In this document: positions 8,764 through 16,291 of the stretch, piece by piece | How positions within the stretch are numbered: the first letter of the stretch is position 1 | Layout of the letters: each line of letters begins with the position of its first letter | From: an uncultured Clostridium sp. | GTDB taxonomy: Bacteria > Bacillota > Clostridia > TANB77 > CAG-508 | Reading direction: 5' to 3' | DNA length: 20,527 nt | Assembly (NCBI GenBank): GCA_900553685.1 | Contig: USEI01000025.1 | Coordinates: 1-20,527, forward strand | Made by a program: the position numbers and the translations under genes | The notes under the pieces: model-generated | Databases searched by the model: none | Seen by the model: the letters and a program-made list of their open reading frames with translations, nothing else | Told to the model about the DNA's origin: nothing

Positions 8764-8792
8764 ATAATATGTAAAATTAATCAAAATGTCAA
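8764..8792 (-). promoter_or_regulatory. Sigma-A-type promoter for glmS
   Basis: On the - strand TTGACA (8787-8792) is followed after 17 bases by TATTAT (8764-8769), with an overlapping TATAAT three bases further. Transcription would start near 8757, about 60 bases before the ribozyme cleavage site. Confidence 0.8.
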
Positions 8793-8814
8793 ATGTTTTT
8801 TGTAAATATACTTA

Positions 8815-8843
8815 TTTACAGAAAAAATTAAATGTAATATAAT
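8815..8843 (+). promoter_or_regulatory. Sigma-A-type promoter for the 8886-11225 unit
   Basis: TTTACA (8815-8820), a 17-base spacer and TATAAT (8838-8843). It lies back-to-back with the glmS promoter, with 22 bases between the two -35 boxes, and would drive the small protein, the metallopeptidase-like gene and hpt. Confidence 0.7.
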
Positions 8844-8885
8844 ATAAACACTTGATAAAATACATATTATAATGAGGTAAATTTT

Positions 8886-9137
8886 ATGGAAAATAATAAT
8901 GAACTTTTTTTGATTACATCAATAAAAAGTAGAGGAAAAGAATATATGCTTTATAGTGATGGTAATTTGTATGAAGAATTGCCAGATGGTGAGATAATTG
9001 TATTGGACAAATTCAATCCTAAAAATCAAAAAATTATAAAAAGAGTAATGTTAAAACTTAGTTCTGGAAAAACAGATGTTATAAGATGTAAACAAATGAA
9101 AACAAAAAATATTCCAAAGAATTCTAAAAATATATAA
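8886..9137 (+). CDS. Small protein of unknown function
   Basis: An 83-residue soluble protein I do not recognise. The first 60 residues alternate short hydrophobic and charged stretches (FLITSIKSRGKEYMLYSDG, then ELPDGEIIVLDKF), suggesting a small beta-rich fold; the last 25 residues are Lys-rich and look disordered. A single Cys (RCKQ) near residue 69 is not part of a metal motif. The ATG follows GAGG at a suitable distance and the gene begins about 43 bases after the -10 box. It precedes the metallopeptidase-like gene by 29 bases with no terminator, so the two are probably co-transcribed and may act together. Confidence 0.75.
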   Translation: MENNNELFLITSIKSRGKEYMLYSDGNLYEELPDGEIIVLDKFNPKNQKIIKRVMLKLSSGKTDVIRCKQMKTKNIPKNSKNI

Positions 9138-9166
9138 AAATTCAGAATTATAAGGAGTATTAGAAT

Positions 9167-10687
9167 ATGATTATAGATTATGAAAATAAAAAATTAAGAG
9201 AATTTTTTGAAACTGGTGTAAAAAAATTAGAAGTTGATGAAGAATATAAACCCATTATTGTTGATATTTTATTAAGAAGAGCTACAGAATTTGAACTTTC
9301 TAATGAAGAAATAAAGCAAGATGTGGAATCACTTATATATAATTTAAGAAGCATAAAAGTAAGAAAATTTTCTGAAAAATATAAAAATACAGCAGGATTA
9401 TACGATCCTATTAAAAAACGAATTACAATATCAAGAGATTGTGTATTAAATCAAGATAAAGAAGTGTTATATGAGATTTTAACTCATGAAATATTTCATG
9501 CTTTAACTTTTGATAAATATGGAAATGATAGATTAGAAAGTATAAATAGATATACAAATAATCCTAATAATTCATTGTTAGAAGCAATTGTGGAAAAAGC
9601 GGCAAATAGATGTGTATATCCTAAGAAGAAAGCATATAGACCGTATTTTAATCCAAATATAGTAGCTTATAAAGATATAACTTTTATTACAGATGCATTA
9701 GAGGCTGTATATGGTGTAACTGAAAAAGAATTTTTAAAAAATGGAATAATGGGAAGAAATAGATTGGCAGAATTTTTATCACAAAAAATTGGAGAATCTC
9801 AAAATGAAACTTTAGCGTTTTTAGATGAAGTTGAAGTAAATTATTCATTACTACATAATACATTATATCCACATGACAATAGAACTATTGCTAAAAAAGA
9901 TGAAGCAAATAATATTATGATGGCTTTAACAGGAATATATAGATCATGTGAGAAAAAAATGTGCACACGACTTGAAAATATGCCAATTAAAGGCATAAGA
10001 CAAATGAGAAACTTTATGCATGACATAGAATTTGATCATAATAGACTTAAATATGTTATGGATTATGAAATTAAGTTGTTACAACATTCTCAAAAATATG
10101 AAATTTATAAAGATATAGAAGAAAGAATAACTAGTTATAAAGATGAAACAATAAGAAGAATAAATGATACTAATTCTATATTAGATAGTGATTTAAGAAG
10201 TATGTCACCAGAACAAAGAAAAGAGTTTTTAGAAATGGCTAAATCTGGAAGATTGTTAAAAGATGGAATACAAAAATTATATAATTCCGGAATTTATTTA
10301 TCAAGAGTAACAGAATTTAGTGAAAATCAAGGAACTGTTCAAAAACATCTTTTTGATGATTTTTCAGACGGTATATGGAATAATGATAAAATAACAAAAT
10401 ATACAAAATCTATTTTAGAAAAAAAGGGTAAAATTTCATTTATTGAAAAGACAAAATATAGATTAGAAAGAGAAATGAATAAACTAAGAAAACCTAAAAA
10501 ATTTAAATATAGAAAACCAAAATCTAATCAAAAGAGTGTATATAGAAAAGGAAAAACATATTCAAAATTTCATACTTTAACAGGAGATGAATTAGAAGAT
10601 TTTAATAAAAGAACAGATAAAGTAATCAAAGATAAACAGGCACATGAAAAAAGAAGTCAAGATATAAAAGAAGAAGAAAAATACTAG
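9167..10687 (+). CDS. Putative zinc metallopeptidase-like protein (HEIFH)
   Basis: A 506-residue cytoplasmic protein without signal peptide or membrane segment. Residues 104-113 carry a HExxH zinc motif (His107, Glu108, His111) in a hydrophobic helix, preceded by an ITISRDCV strand and a short acidic stretch, and followed by SLLEAIVEKAANR, whose Glu139 or Glu143 is a plausible third ligand as in gluzincin-like enzymes. The pattern resembles the intracellular peptidase-like proteins encoded in many Clostridia genomes. From about residue 250 on the protein is helical and highly charged, and the last 60 residues are very Lys/Arg-rich, which could bind nucleic acid or ribosomes. The substrate is unknown. 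The ATG follows AAGGAG. It lies between the small unknown gene and hpt, which starts 22 bases later. Confidence 0.7.
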   Translation: MIIDYENKKLREFFETGVKKLEVDEEYKPIIVDILLRRATEFELSNEEIKQDVESLIYNLRSIKVRKFSEKYKNTAGLYDPIKKRITISRDCVLNQDKEVLYEILTHEIFHALTFDKYGNDRLESINRYTNNPNNSLLEAIVEKAANRCVYPKKKAYRPYFNPNIVAYKDITFITDALEAVYGVTEKEFLKNGIMGRNRLAEFLSQKIGESQNETLAFLDEVEVNYSLLHNTLYPHDNRTIAKKDEANNIMMALTGIYRSCEKKMCTRLENMPIKGIRQMRNFMHDIEFDHNRLKYVMDYEIKLLQHSQKYEIYKDIEERITSYKDETIRRINDTNSILDSDLRSMSPEQRKEFLEMAKSGRLLKDGIQKLYNSGIYLSRVTEFSENQGTVQKHLFDDFSDGIWNNDKITKYTKSILEKKGKISFIEKTKYRLEREMNKLRKPKKFKYRKPKSNQKSVYRKGKTYSKFHTLTGDELEDFNKRTDKVIKDKQAHEKRSQDIKEEEKY

Positions 10688-10709
10688 GTTTTATTATTAA
10701 GGAGGATTT

Positions 10710-11225
10710 ATGGAAAATTTAAAAGTAATGTATGAAGAAGAAGAACTTCAAAAAAGAATTAAAGAAATTGCAGAAGAAATTGACAAAGATTATAAGGATT
10801 CAAAAGAAATTATTATTATTTCTGTATTGAAAGGAGCAGTATTTTTTACAGTTGATTTAGTAAAAAAAATGAAAACAGATATTATATTAGAAGTTATGCA
10901 ACTTTCTAGTTATGCTGGAACAGAAAGTACAGGAAATATTATAGTAAAAAAAGATTTAGATTGTAATATAGAAGGAAAAGATGTTTTAATTGTAGAAGAT
11001 ATTATAGATACAGGTCGTACATTAAAATTCTTAAAAGAATATTTAGCTTCTAAAAATCCTAAAAGTTTAAAAGTAGCTGTTCTAATGGATAAGGCAGAAA
11101 GAAGAGAAGTAGATGTTAATGTAGATTATACTGGTTTTGTAATTCCAAATAAATTTATAGTTGGTTATGGATTTGATTATGATGAAAAAGGAAGAAATAT
11201 ACCTTATGTAGGTTATTTAGAATAA
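10710..11225 (+). CDS. hpt: Hypoxanthine phosphoribosyltransferase
   Basis: Salvages hypoxanthine and guanine to IMP and GMP using PRPP, in the cytoplasm. The 171 residues are of normal length for the bacterial enzyme. The PRPP-binding loop is VLIVEDIIDTGRTL (residues 92-105) with Glu96-Asp97 and the catalytic Asp100; SVLKGAVFF (38-46) is the early PPi-binding loop; SSYAG (66-70) lies in the flexible loop; FIVGYGFDYDEKGRNIPYVG (149-168) is the purine-binding C-terminal region. The ATG follows AAGGAGG. In many Bacillota hpt lies between tilS and ftsH; here it follows the metallopeptidase-like gene in the same unit. No ordinary terminator follows it; the next structure is the palindromic element at 11267. 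Confidence 0.95.
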   Translation: MENLKVMYEEEELQKRIKEIAEEIDKDYKDSKEIIIISVLKGAVFFTVDLVKKMKTDIILEVMQLSSYAGTESTGNIIVKKDLDCNIEGKDVLIVEDIIDTGRTLKFLKEYLASKNPKSLKVAVLMDKAERREVDVNVDYTGFVIPNKFIVGYGFDYDEKGRNIPYVGYLE

Positions 11226-11266
11226 GTTAAAATTTTTAAAAGTTATACATTAAGAAATATTCTTAA

Positions 11267-11449
11267 TTTACTAAATATTATTATAAAATAAATTTTTAGT
11301 ATCTTGCTGTCGCAACTTAGACTTTTCTAAATTTTATAAAATAAAATTTAGAAAAATAACATATGAAAGTTGCTCCATTTCGCACTCGCTAAAGCTCGTT
11401 TGGTCGCTTACGCGATACTTTAATTTATTTTATAATAATATTTAGTAAA
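11267..11449. repeat. 183-bp imperfect palindromic element with 28-bp terminal inverted repeats
   Basis: The ends 11267-11294 and 11422-11449 are perfect inverted complements (28 bp, starting TTTACTAAATATTATT). Inside, AGTATC and GATACT extend the pairing after a small offset. GCAACTT (near 11312) pairs with AAGTTGC (11367-11373). A perfect 14-bp hairpin (TTTTCTAAATTTTA) sits at the centre, and a GC-rich arm holds a GTCGC-TTAC-GCGAT hairpin (11403-11416). GC-rich blocks such as TCGCACTCGCTAAAGCTCG are unlike the AT-rich surroundings. A separate small hairpin, TTAAGAA-ATA-TTCTTAA, abuts the left end (11250-11266). The element carries no ORF. It could be a MITE-like miniature element, an interspersed palindromic repeat, or a structured RNA or terminator between hpt and uvrC. 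I see no certain target-site duplication. Confidence 0.75.
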
Positions 11450-11502
11450 AATAGTTTATAATTAAATGTATAAAGTTTTTAATTAAATGATTGGAGAATA
11501 GG

Positions 11503-13287
11503 ATGTTTGATATAGAAGAAGAACTAAAGAAACTTCCAGATAAACCAGGTGTTTATATAATGCGTGATAAATCAAATACTGTAATTTATGTTGGTAAAGC
11601 AGTAGTTTTAAGAAATAGAGTTAGACAGTATTTTAGAAAAAATAATAAAACACCAAGAATTGAAAAAATGGTTTCTTTAATTGATCATTTTGAATATATA
11701 GTTGTTGGAAATGAAGATGAAGCTCTTATATTAGAATGTAATTTAATAAAAAAGTACAGACCTAAATTTAATGTCCTTTTAAAGGATGATAAAACTTATC
11801 CCTATATAAAAGTAGATGTAAAGTCTGATTATCCAGGTGTTTTTATGATAAGGAGAATCCAAAATGATGGTGCAAAATATTTTGGACCTTATCCCAATGT
11901 TTCTGCAGCAAAAGAAATGGTAAACTTCATAAAAGAGAAATTTCAAATAAGACAATGCAAAAACTTTAAAAATCAAGATAGAGCATGTTTAAACTATCAT
12001 ATAAAAAAATGTTTAGCACCTTGTATGGGCTATGTTTCAAAAGAAGAATATGCTAAGCAAATAGAACAGATCTGTATGTTATTAGATGGAAAAATAGATA
12101 AAATTATAAAAAATTTGGAATATGAAATGAATAGATTTTCTGAAAATTTAGAATTTGAAAAAGCGGCATCTGTAAGAGATAGAATTTTAGCAATAGAAAG
12201 AGTTTCAGAAAAACAAAAAGTTTCTAATATTTCAGAAAACAATATAGATGTAATTGGTCTTTATAAAAACGAAGTTACAGTTTGTATAGAAATATTTTTT
12301 ATTAGAAATAGTAAAATGATTGGAAGAGAACACTACTTTTTTGATGATCTTAAAGATATGAGCGAAGATGAAATTGTATCTGGATTTATAAAACAATATT
12401 ATATGGATAGAAAAGATTTTCCAAGTAAAATTATGCTTAGATATGATTTAGAAGAAAAACAAGTATTGGAAAATTGGCTTTCAAATATTGGAAATAGAAA
12501 AGTTGAGCTTAAGACTCCTCAAAAAGGTGAAAAACTAAGATTTGTAGAAATGGCAGAACTAAATAGTAAAATAACTTTAGAAAATAAATTAAAAGATAAA
12601 ACAGAAATTTTAACAGAATTAAGAGATGTATTGGATTTAGATACTATGCCACTTAAAATTGAAAGTTTTGATATATCAAATATTTCAGGTAACTTTATTG
12701 TAGCAGGTATGTGTGTTGCTCAAAATGGGGTTATTAAAAGAAATTTATCAAGAAGATTTAAAATTAAAACTGTTTATGGACAAGATGATCCAAAATGTAT
12801 GGAGGAAGTGGTAACAAGAAGATTAAGACATTCTCTTGAAAATCCTAAAGGTGGATTTGGAACTTTACCAGATTTAATTTTAGCAGATGGTGGAATAACA
12901 CAAATAAGAGCAATTAAATCAGCGATGGAAACAGTAGGTGTTGAAATACCAGTATTTGGTATGGTTAAAGATGATAAACACTCAACTAGAGCTTTAATTG
13001 ATGAAAATAGAATTGAATTTTTAATTTCAGAGAAATTATTTAATTTTATTACAAATCTGCAAGATGAAGTTCATAAAACAGCTATTGAATATCATAGAAA
13101 AGTTCGTGATAAAGAGATGACTAAATCTAAACTAGATTATATTGATGGAATTGGTGAGAAGAAAAGAACAGCGCTTTTAAAGAAATTTGGAAGCGTAAGA
13201 AAGATAAAAGAAGCTTCAATAGAAGATTTAATACAGGTAAAAGGTATAAATTTAGCTTTGGCAGAAAAAATAAAAGAAGAATTATAA
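11503..13287 (+). CDS. uvrC: Excinuclease ABC subunit C
   Basis: Dual-incision nuclease of nucleotide excision repair, acting with UvrA and UvrB. The ATG at 11503 follows TTGGAG with normal spacing and gives 594 residues; an in-frame TTG at 11491 overlaps that ribosome binding site and is rejected. The N-terminal GIY-YIG domain shows GVY (16-18), IYVG (28-31) and metal-binding Glu78 (LILECNLIKKYRPKFN), for the 3' incision. Cys152, Cys162, Cys170 and Cys174 (CLNYHIKKCLAPC) match the conserved cysteines that bind an iron-sulfur cluster in UvrC. The UVR helix pair that binds UvrB is at about 200-235. The C-terminal RNase H-like domain for the 5' incision shows SFDISN, LILADGG and HKTAIEYHRKVRD, and two helix-hairpin-helix motifs end the protein (DYIDGIGEKKRTALLKKFG and VKGINLALAEKI). 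It is followed by a terminator. Confidence 0.97.
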   Translation: MFDIEEELKKLPDKPGVYIMRDKSNTVIYVGKAVVLRNRVRQYFRKNNKTPRIEKMVSLIDHFEYIVVGNEDEALILECNLIKKYRPKFNVLLKDDKTYPYIKVDVKSDYPGVFMIRRIQNDGAKYFGPYPNVSAAKEMVNFIKEKFQIRQCKNFKNQDRACLNYHIKKCLAPCMGYVSKEEYAKQIEQICMLLDGKIDKIIKNLEYEMNRFSENLEFEKAASVRDRILAIERVSEKQKVSNISENNIDVIGLYKNEVTVCIEIFFIRNSKMIGREHYFFDDLKDMSEDEIVSGFIKQYYMDRKDFPSKIMLRYDLEEKQVLENWLSNIGNRKVELKTPQKGEKLRFVEMAELNSKITLENKLKDKTEILTELRDVLDLDTMPLKIESFDISNISGNFIVAGMCVAQNGVIKRNLSRRFKIKTVYGQDDPKCMEEVVTRRLRHSLENPKGGFGTLPDLILADGGITQIRAIKSAMETVGVEIPVFGMVKDDKHSTRALIDENRIEFLISEKLFNFITNLQDEVHKTAIEYHRKVRDKEMTKSKLDYIDGIGEKKRTALLKKFGSVRKIKEASIEDLIQVKGINLALAEKIKEEL

Positions 13288-13308
13288 AAAGACATAAATT
13301 GTTTTATG

Positions 13309-13358
13309 AAGTGAATCCTATTTAGTAGATACTAAATAGGGTTCACTTTAGTATTTTT
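13309..13358 (+). terminator. Rho-independent terminator after uvrC
   Basis: A 17-bp stem (13309-13325 with 13332-13348, AAGTGAATCCTATTTAG and its complement with one G-U pair), a 6-base loop and a T-rich tail at 13349-13358. It separates uvrC from the downstream genes. Confidence 0.85.
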
Positions 13359-13386
13359 ACAAAATTTTTTTATTTTTTGTTATAAT
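13356..13386 (+). promoter_or_regulatory. Possible promoter for the 34-residue membrane peptide
   Basis: TTTACA (13356-13361) and TATAAT (13381-13386) with a 19-base spacer, longer than ideal. The -10 box is perfect and preceded by TTG; the -35 overlaps the tail of the uvrC terminator. It is the best candidate for the small ORF that starts 56 bases later. Confidence 0.4.
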
Positions 13387-13441
13387 TTAAAATTTCTTGA
13401 ATATATAGAATATAGAAATTTAAATACAAAGGAGAAAAAAT

Positions 13442-13546
13442 ATGAGAAAAATTTTTTTAGGAATTTTGATAGGAATTACAACTGTGAGTTTTATTATTTT
13501 AGGATACTTATTATATAGTTTTGTAGCTATTTTAGAAGTATTATAA
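13442..13546 (+). CDS. 34-residue single-pass membrane peptide
   Basis: A short ORF with an excellent ribosome binding site (AAAGGAGA, 8 bases before ATG). The product begins MRKIFLGILIGITTVSF and continues with FIILGYLLYSFVAILEVL, that is, two positive charges followed by one long hydrophobic helix. There is no cleavage site or cysteine, and no homologue that I recognise. It lies between the uvrC terminator and a separate promoter for ispH, so it is probably its own small transcript. The strong translation signal argues for a real gene; possible roles include a membrane regulator or a toxin of the type I kind, but no antisense RNA is evident. Confidence 0.55.
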   Translation: MRKIFLGILIGITTVSFIILGYLLYSFVAILEVL

Positions 13547-13559
13547 TTTGCATAATATT

Positions 13560-13588
13560 TTGCATTTTAAACAATTTTATAGTATAAT
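13560..13588 (+). promoter_or_regulatory. Sigma-A-type promoter for ispH
   Basis: TTGCAT (13560-13565), a 17-base spacer and TATAAT (13583-13588), 52 bases before the ispH start. It overlaps the N-terminal part of the long open frame upstream of ispH, supporting the start at 13641. Confidence 0.7.
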
Positions 13589-13640
13589 AAATAATGGGTT
13601 TATACTCAAATTAATATTAGAAGATAGGTTAGGAAAAGAT

Positions 13641-14492
13641 ATGGAAATAGTAATTGGAAAAACAGCTGGATTTTGTGCAGGTGTAAATTATGCAGTAAAA
13701 ATGGCGGAAGAAAATATAAAAAATGAGAAGATATATTGTTTAGGAGAACTTGTGCATAATGGACAAGTAATAAATAAATTAGAAAAAAAAGGTATGATCA
13801 CAGTAGATAATATAGAAAAAGTACCTAATAATTCAAAAGTAATATTTAGAGCACATGGAGAACCAGAGATAATATATAAAAAAGCAAAAGAAAAAGGATT
13901 AGAAATAATTGATTTAACTTGTGGAAGAGTAAAATTAATTCATGATAAAGTGCAAAAAGAAAAAGATAAGTCTTTTATTATAATTGTGGGAAAAGCTAAA
14001 CATCCAGAGGTCATAGGTATAAAAGGATTTGCTGGAGAAAATAGCTATATAATTGAAAATGAAGATGATATTTTAGATGCTTATATGAAATATGAAAAAA
14101 ATAAAACTGGAAGAGTATTTGTTGTGTCACAAACTACATTTTCAAGTGAAAAATTTGATAAATTGAGAAAAGAAATAGAAACTAATTTTATAGAAGCAGA
14201 TGTAATTGTTGATAAAACAATATGTGATGCTACAGAAAAAAGACAAAAAGAAACTAGAGAAATTGCAAAAGATTTCCACACAATGATAATTATAGGTGGA
14301 AAAAATAGTTCTAATACTAGAGAACTTGTGAATGTAGCAAAAGAAGAGTGTGAAAATGTATATAGTATTGAAACAGCAGAAGAATTAAAAAAAATAGATT
14401 TTTCTAATATAGATAAAGTAGGAATTATGGCAGGAGCCTCAACTCCAAAAGAAAGTATTACAGAGATAGAAGAATTTTTAAAAGGAGTATAA
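13641..14492 (+). CDS. ispH: 4-hydroxy-3-methylbut-2-enyl diphosphate reductase
   Basis: Last enzyme of the MEP pathway: reduces HMBPP to IPP and DMAPP with an iron-sulfur cluster. The ATG at 13641 follows TAGGA and gives 283 residues starting MEIVIGKTAGFCAG; the frame opens 93 bases earlier, but that part overlaps a promoter and is unlike the family. The cluster ligands are Cys12, Cys94 and Cys195. Substrate-binding residues are visible: His39 (ELVHN), His72 (RAHGE), His121 and catalytic Glu123 (HPEVIG), Thr166 (SQTT) and the SSN at 223-225. The second cysteine sits in DLTCGRV, where the family usually has a proline after Cys. Unlike many Clostridia it is not fused to an S1 domain. It heads an apparent unit with the small ORF, methyltransferase, rluA-type and corA genes. 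Confidence 0.95.
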   Translation: MEIVIGKTAGFCAGVNYAVKMAEENIKNEKIYCLGELVHNGQVINKLEKKGMITVDNIEKVPNNSKVIFRAHGEPEIIYKKAKEKGLEIIDLTCGRVKLIHDKVQKEKDKSFIIIVGKAKHPEVIGIKGFAGENSYIIENEDDILDAYMKYEKNKTGRVFVVSQTTFSSEKFDKLRKEIETNFIEADVIVDKTICDATEKRQKETREIAKDFHTMIIIGGKNSSNTRELVNVAKEECENVYSIETAEELKKIDFSNIDKVGIMAGASTPKESITEIEEFLKGV

Positions 14493-14493
14493 A

Positions 14494-14695
14494 GTGAAAA
14501 TAAACACAATAATTTTAATAGATAAAGATCAAGTTAAAAACAAAAATTCTTAGAGAAATTAAGAAAAAAATTACATTTTCTTATACAAAAACAAGTTTTG
14601 AAAGAGAAAGTAAAGTAAAAAAGTTTTTTGATGAACAAATAAGAAGTGGAAAATTAGAGAGAACAGATGAAAGTTATGAGAAATATTATAGATAG
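14494..14695 (+). pseudogene. Small ORF of about 66 codons, one frameshift
   Basis: A GTG start at 14494 lies one base after the ispH stop codon, with AAAGGAG in the ispH tail as ribosome binding site. The GTG frame stops at 14551, but another frame is open from 14522 to the TAG at 14693. Removing one A from either five-A run (14536-14540 or 14542-14546) joins the two into a 66-residue basic, helical protein that ends GKLERTDESYEKYYR. The total length is 67 codons plus one base, as expected for a single insertion. I recognise no family. The joined frame is followed directly by the methyltransferase ribosome binding site, which fits a real gene in an operon. Confidence 0.5.
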
Positions 14696-14710
14696 TTTTA
14701 AGGAGAAGTT

Positions 14711-15574
14711 ATGGAAATTGCAAGAGATTGGAAAGATTATGAAATATTAGATATGTCAGATGGTGAAAAACTTGAAAGATGGAATAATATTGTTTTAATA
14801 AGACCTGATCCGCAAATTATTTGGAAAGAAAAAATGTTTCCTGAAAAGTGGAAGTTAGCAAATGCAAGATATAATAGAAGCAGTAATGGGGGCGGAGGAT
14901 GGAAATATAATAAAAAAGTTCCAGATTCCTGGAAAGTACAGTATAAAGAATTAACTTTTAATATTAAATTAATGGGATTTAAACATACAGGATTATTTCC
15001 TGAACAAGCTGTTAATTGGGATTGGATGATTAATAAAATAAGAAATTCTGGAAGAAAAGACATAAAAGTTTTAAATCTTTTTGCATATACAGGGGGAGCT
15101 ACTGTTGCATGTAGTTATGCAGGAGCACAGGTTTGTCATGTAGATTCTTCTAAGGGAATGGTATCTTGGGCAAAGGAAAACTTGGCAGTTTCTGGACTTT
15201 CAGATAGACCAGTTAGGTTTATAATTGATGATGTAACTAAATTTGTTCAAAGAGAAATCAGAAGAGGAAACAAATATGATGCAATTATAATGGATCCACC
15301 TTCCTATGGTAGAGGAAAAAATGGAGAAGTATGGCAATTTGAAAATAATATTGCAGATTTAGTAGAACTATGTAAAGGAGTTTTGTCTGAAACCCCATTA
15401 TTTTTCTTGATAAATTCATATACTACAGGAATTTCTTCAAAGGTTTTAGAGAATATTTTAAATTTAAAATTAGGTATGAAAAAAGGAAAATTATCATCAG
15501 GCGAAATTGGACTTCCAATGAAAGATTCTAATTTAGTATTACCTTGTGGGATTTATGGAAGATGGGAAAAATAG
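14711..15574 (+). CDS. Class I SAM-dependent methyltransferase (RlmI/RlmK-like, COG1092)
   Basis: A 287-residue cytoplasmic methyltransferase, probably acting on 23S rRNA. SAM-binding motif I is VLNLFAYTGGAT (residues 120-131), the motif II acidic residue is Asp145 (CHVDSSKGMVSWAKEN), and Asp173-Asp174 follow in FIIDDVTKFV. The catalytic-region motif is MDPPSYGRG (194-202), the DPPSYG form seen in RlmI/RlmK-type enzymes. The N-terminal 90 residues (with a GGGGWKY loop at 60-66) replace the PUA domain of E. coli RlmI, so the exact target cannot be read from the sequence. The ATG follows AAGGAG. It lies 21 bases before the pseudouridine synthase gene, suggesting a joint rRNA-modification unit. 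Confidence 0.85.
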   Translation: MEIARDWKDYEILDMSDGEKLERWNNIVLIRPDPQIIWKEKMFPEKWKLANARYNRSSNGGGGWKYNKKVPDSWKVQYKELTFNIKLMGFKHTGLFPEQAVNWDWMINKIRNSGRKDIKVLNLFAYTGGATVACSYAGAQVCHVDSSKGMVSWAKENLAVSGLSDRPVRFIIDDVTKFVQREIRRGNKYDAIIMDPPSYGRGKNGEVWQFENNIADLVELCKGVLSETPLFFLINSYTTGISSKVLENILNLKLGMKKGKLSSGEIGLPMKDSNLVLPCGIYGRWEK

Positions 15575-15595
15575 ATATAAATAAAAGGATTTAAA

Positions 15596-16273
15596 ATGAA
15601 AAGTTTAAAAATATTATATGAAGATAATCACATTATTGTAGTTGAAAAACCAGTAAATATTCCGTCACAAGCAGATAAAACCGGTGATGAAGACTTGCTT
15701 ACAATAATAAAAAAGTACATAAAAGAAAAATATAATAAGCCAGGAGAGGCTTATTTGGGATTAGTACATAGATTAGATAGACCAACAGGTGGAGTAATGG
15801 TTTTTGCTAAAACTTCAAAAGCTGCTTCAAGATTAAGTGAGCAGGTAAGAGAGAAAAAAATGTGCAAAAAGTATTTATGTATTGTAGATGGAAAATTAGA
15901 AAAAAATAAAGATACTTGGAAAGACTTTTTATTAAAAAATGAGAAAACTAATACAAGTAAAGTGGTAACAAATAAAACTAAGAATGCTAAAGAAGCAGTT
16001 TTAGATTATGAAGTGATTAAATATAATGCAGAAATTAATCTATCAGTAGTTAGAGTAAATTTACATACAGGCAGACACCATCAAATTAGAGTTCAATTTG
16101 CTTCTAGAGGACATAGTTTATCTGGAGATCAGAAATATGGTACAAGAGGTAGAGGAAAAGGACTTGCACTTTGGGCATACTATTTAAGTTTTTATCATCC
16201 CACTAAAAAAGAATTAATGGAATTTGAGGATTATCCAGAAAAAATAGGAAGCTGGAAAATATTAGAAAATTAA
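15596..16273 (+). CDS. RluA-family pseudouridine synthase
   Basis: Converts uridine to pseudouridine in rRNA or tRNA. At 225 residues it is a short RluA-type enzyme without the N-terminal S4 RNA-binding domain; it starts directly with the catalytic fold (LYEDNHIIVVEKPVNIPSQ, residues 8-26). The catalytic motif is VHRLDRPTGGVMVF (57-70), with the nucleophilic aspartate at 61. The conserved basic C-terminal motif reads LHTGRHHQIRVQFA. The target base cannot be deduced. Its ribosome binding site (AAAAGGA) is modest. It lies between the methyltransferase and corA, with short gaps on both sides and no terminators. Confidence 0.92.
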   Translation: MKSLKILYEDNHIIVVEKPVNIPSQADKTGDEDLLTIIKKYIKEKYNKPGEAYLGLVHRLDRPTGGVMVFAKTSKAASRLSEQVREKKMCKKYLCIVDGKLEKNKDTWKDFLLKNEKTNTSKVVTNKTKNAKEAVLDYEVIKYNAEINLSVVRVNLHTGRHHQIRVQFASRGHSLSGDQKYGTRGRGKGLALWAYYLSFYHPTKKELMEFEDYPEKIGSWKILEN

Positions 16274-16291
16274 AATAATAGGAGAAAAAAT

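Noticed and set aside
11491..11502. TTG start for uvrC
   Set aside because: It would overlap the ribosome binding site of the ATG at 11503, which gives the standard UvrC N-terminus.
13548..13640. 31-residue N-terminal extension of IspH
   Set aside because: It overlaps a TTGCAT-17-TATAAT promoter, and the family start is MEIVIGKTAGFCAG at 13641.
14081..15063. Minus-strand open frames of 142 and 108 codons inside ispH and the methyltransferase gene
   Set aside because: They are composed of reverse-complement codon bias (Phe, Leu, Ser-rich) within genes with complete motif sets.
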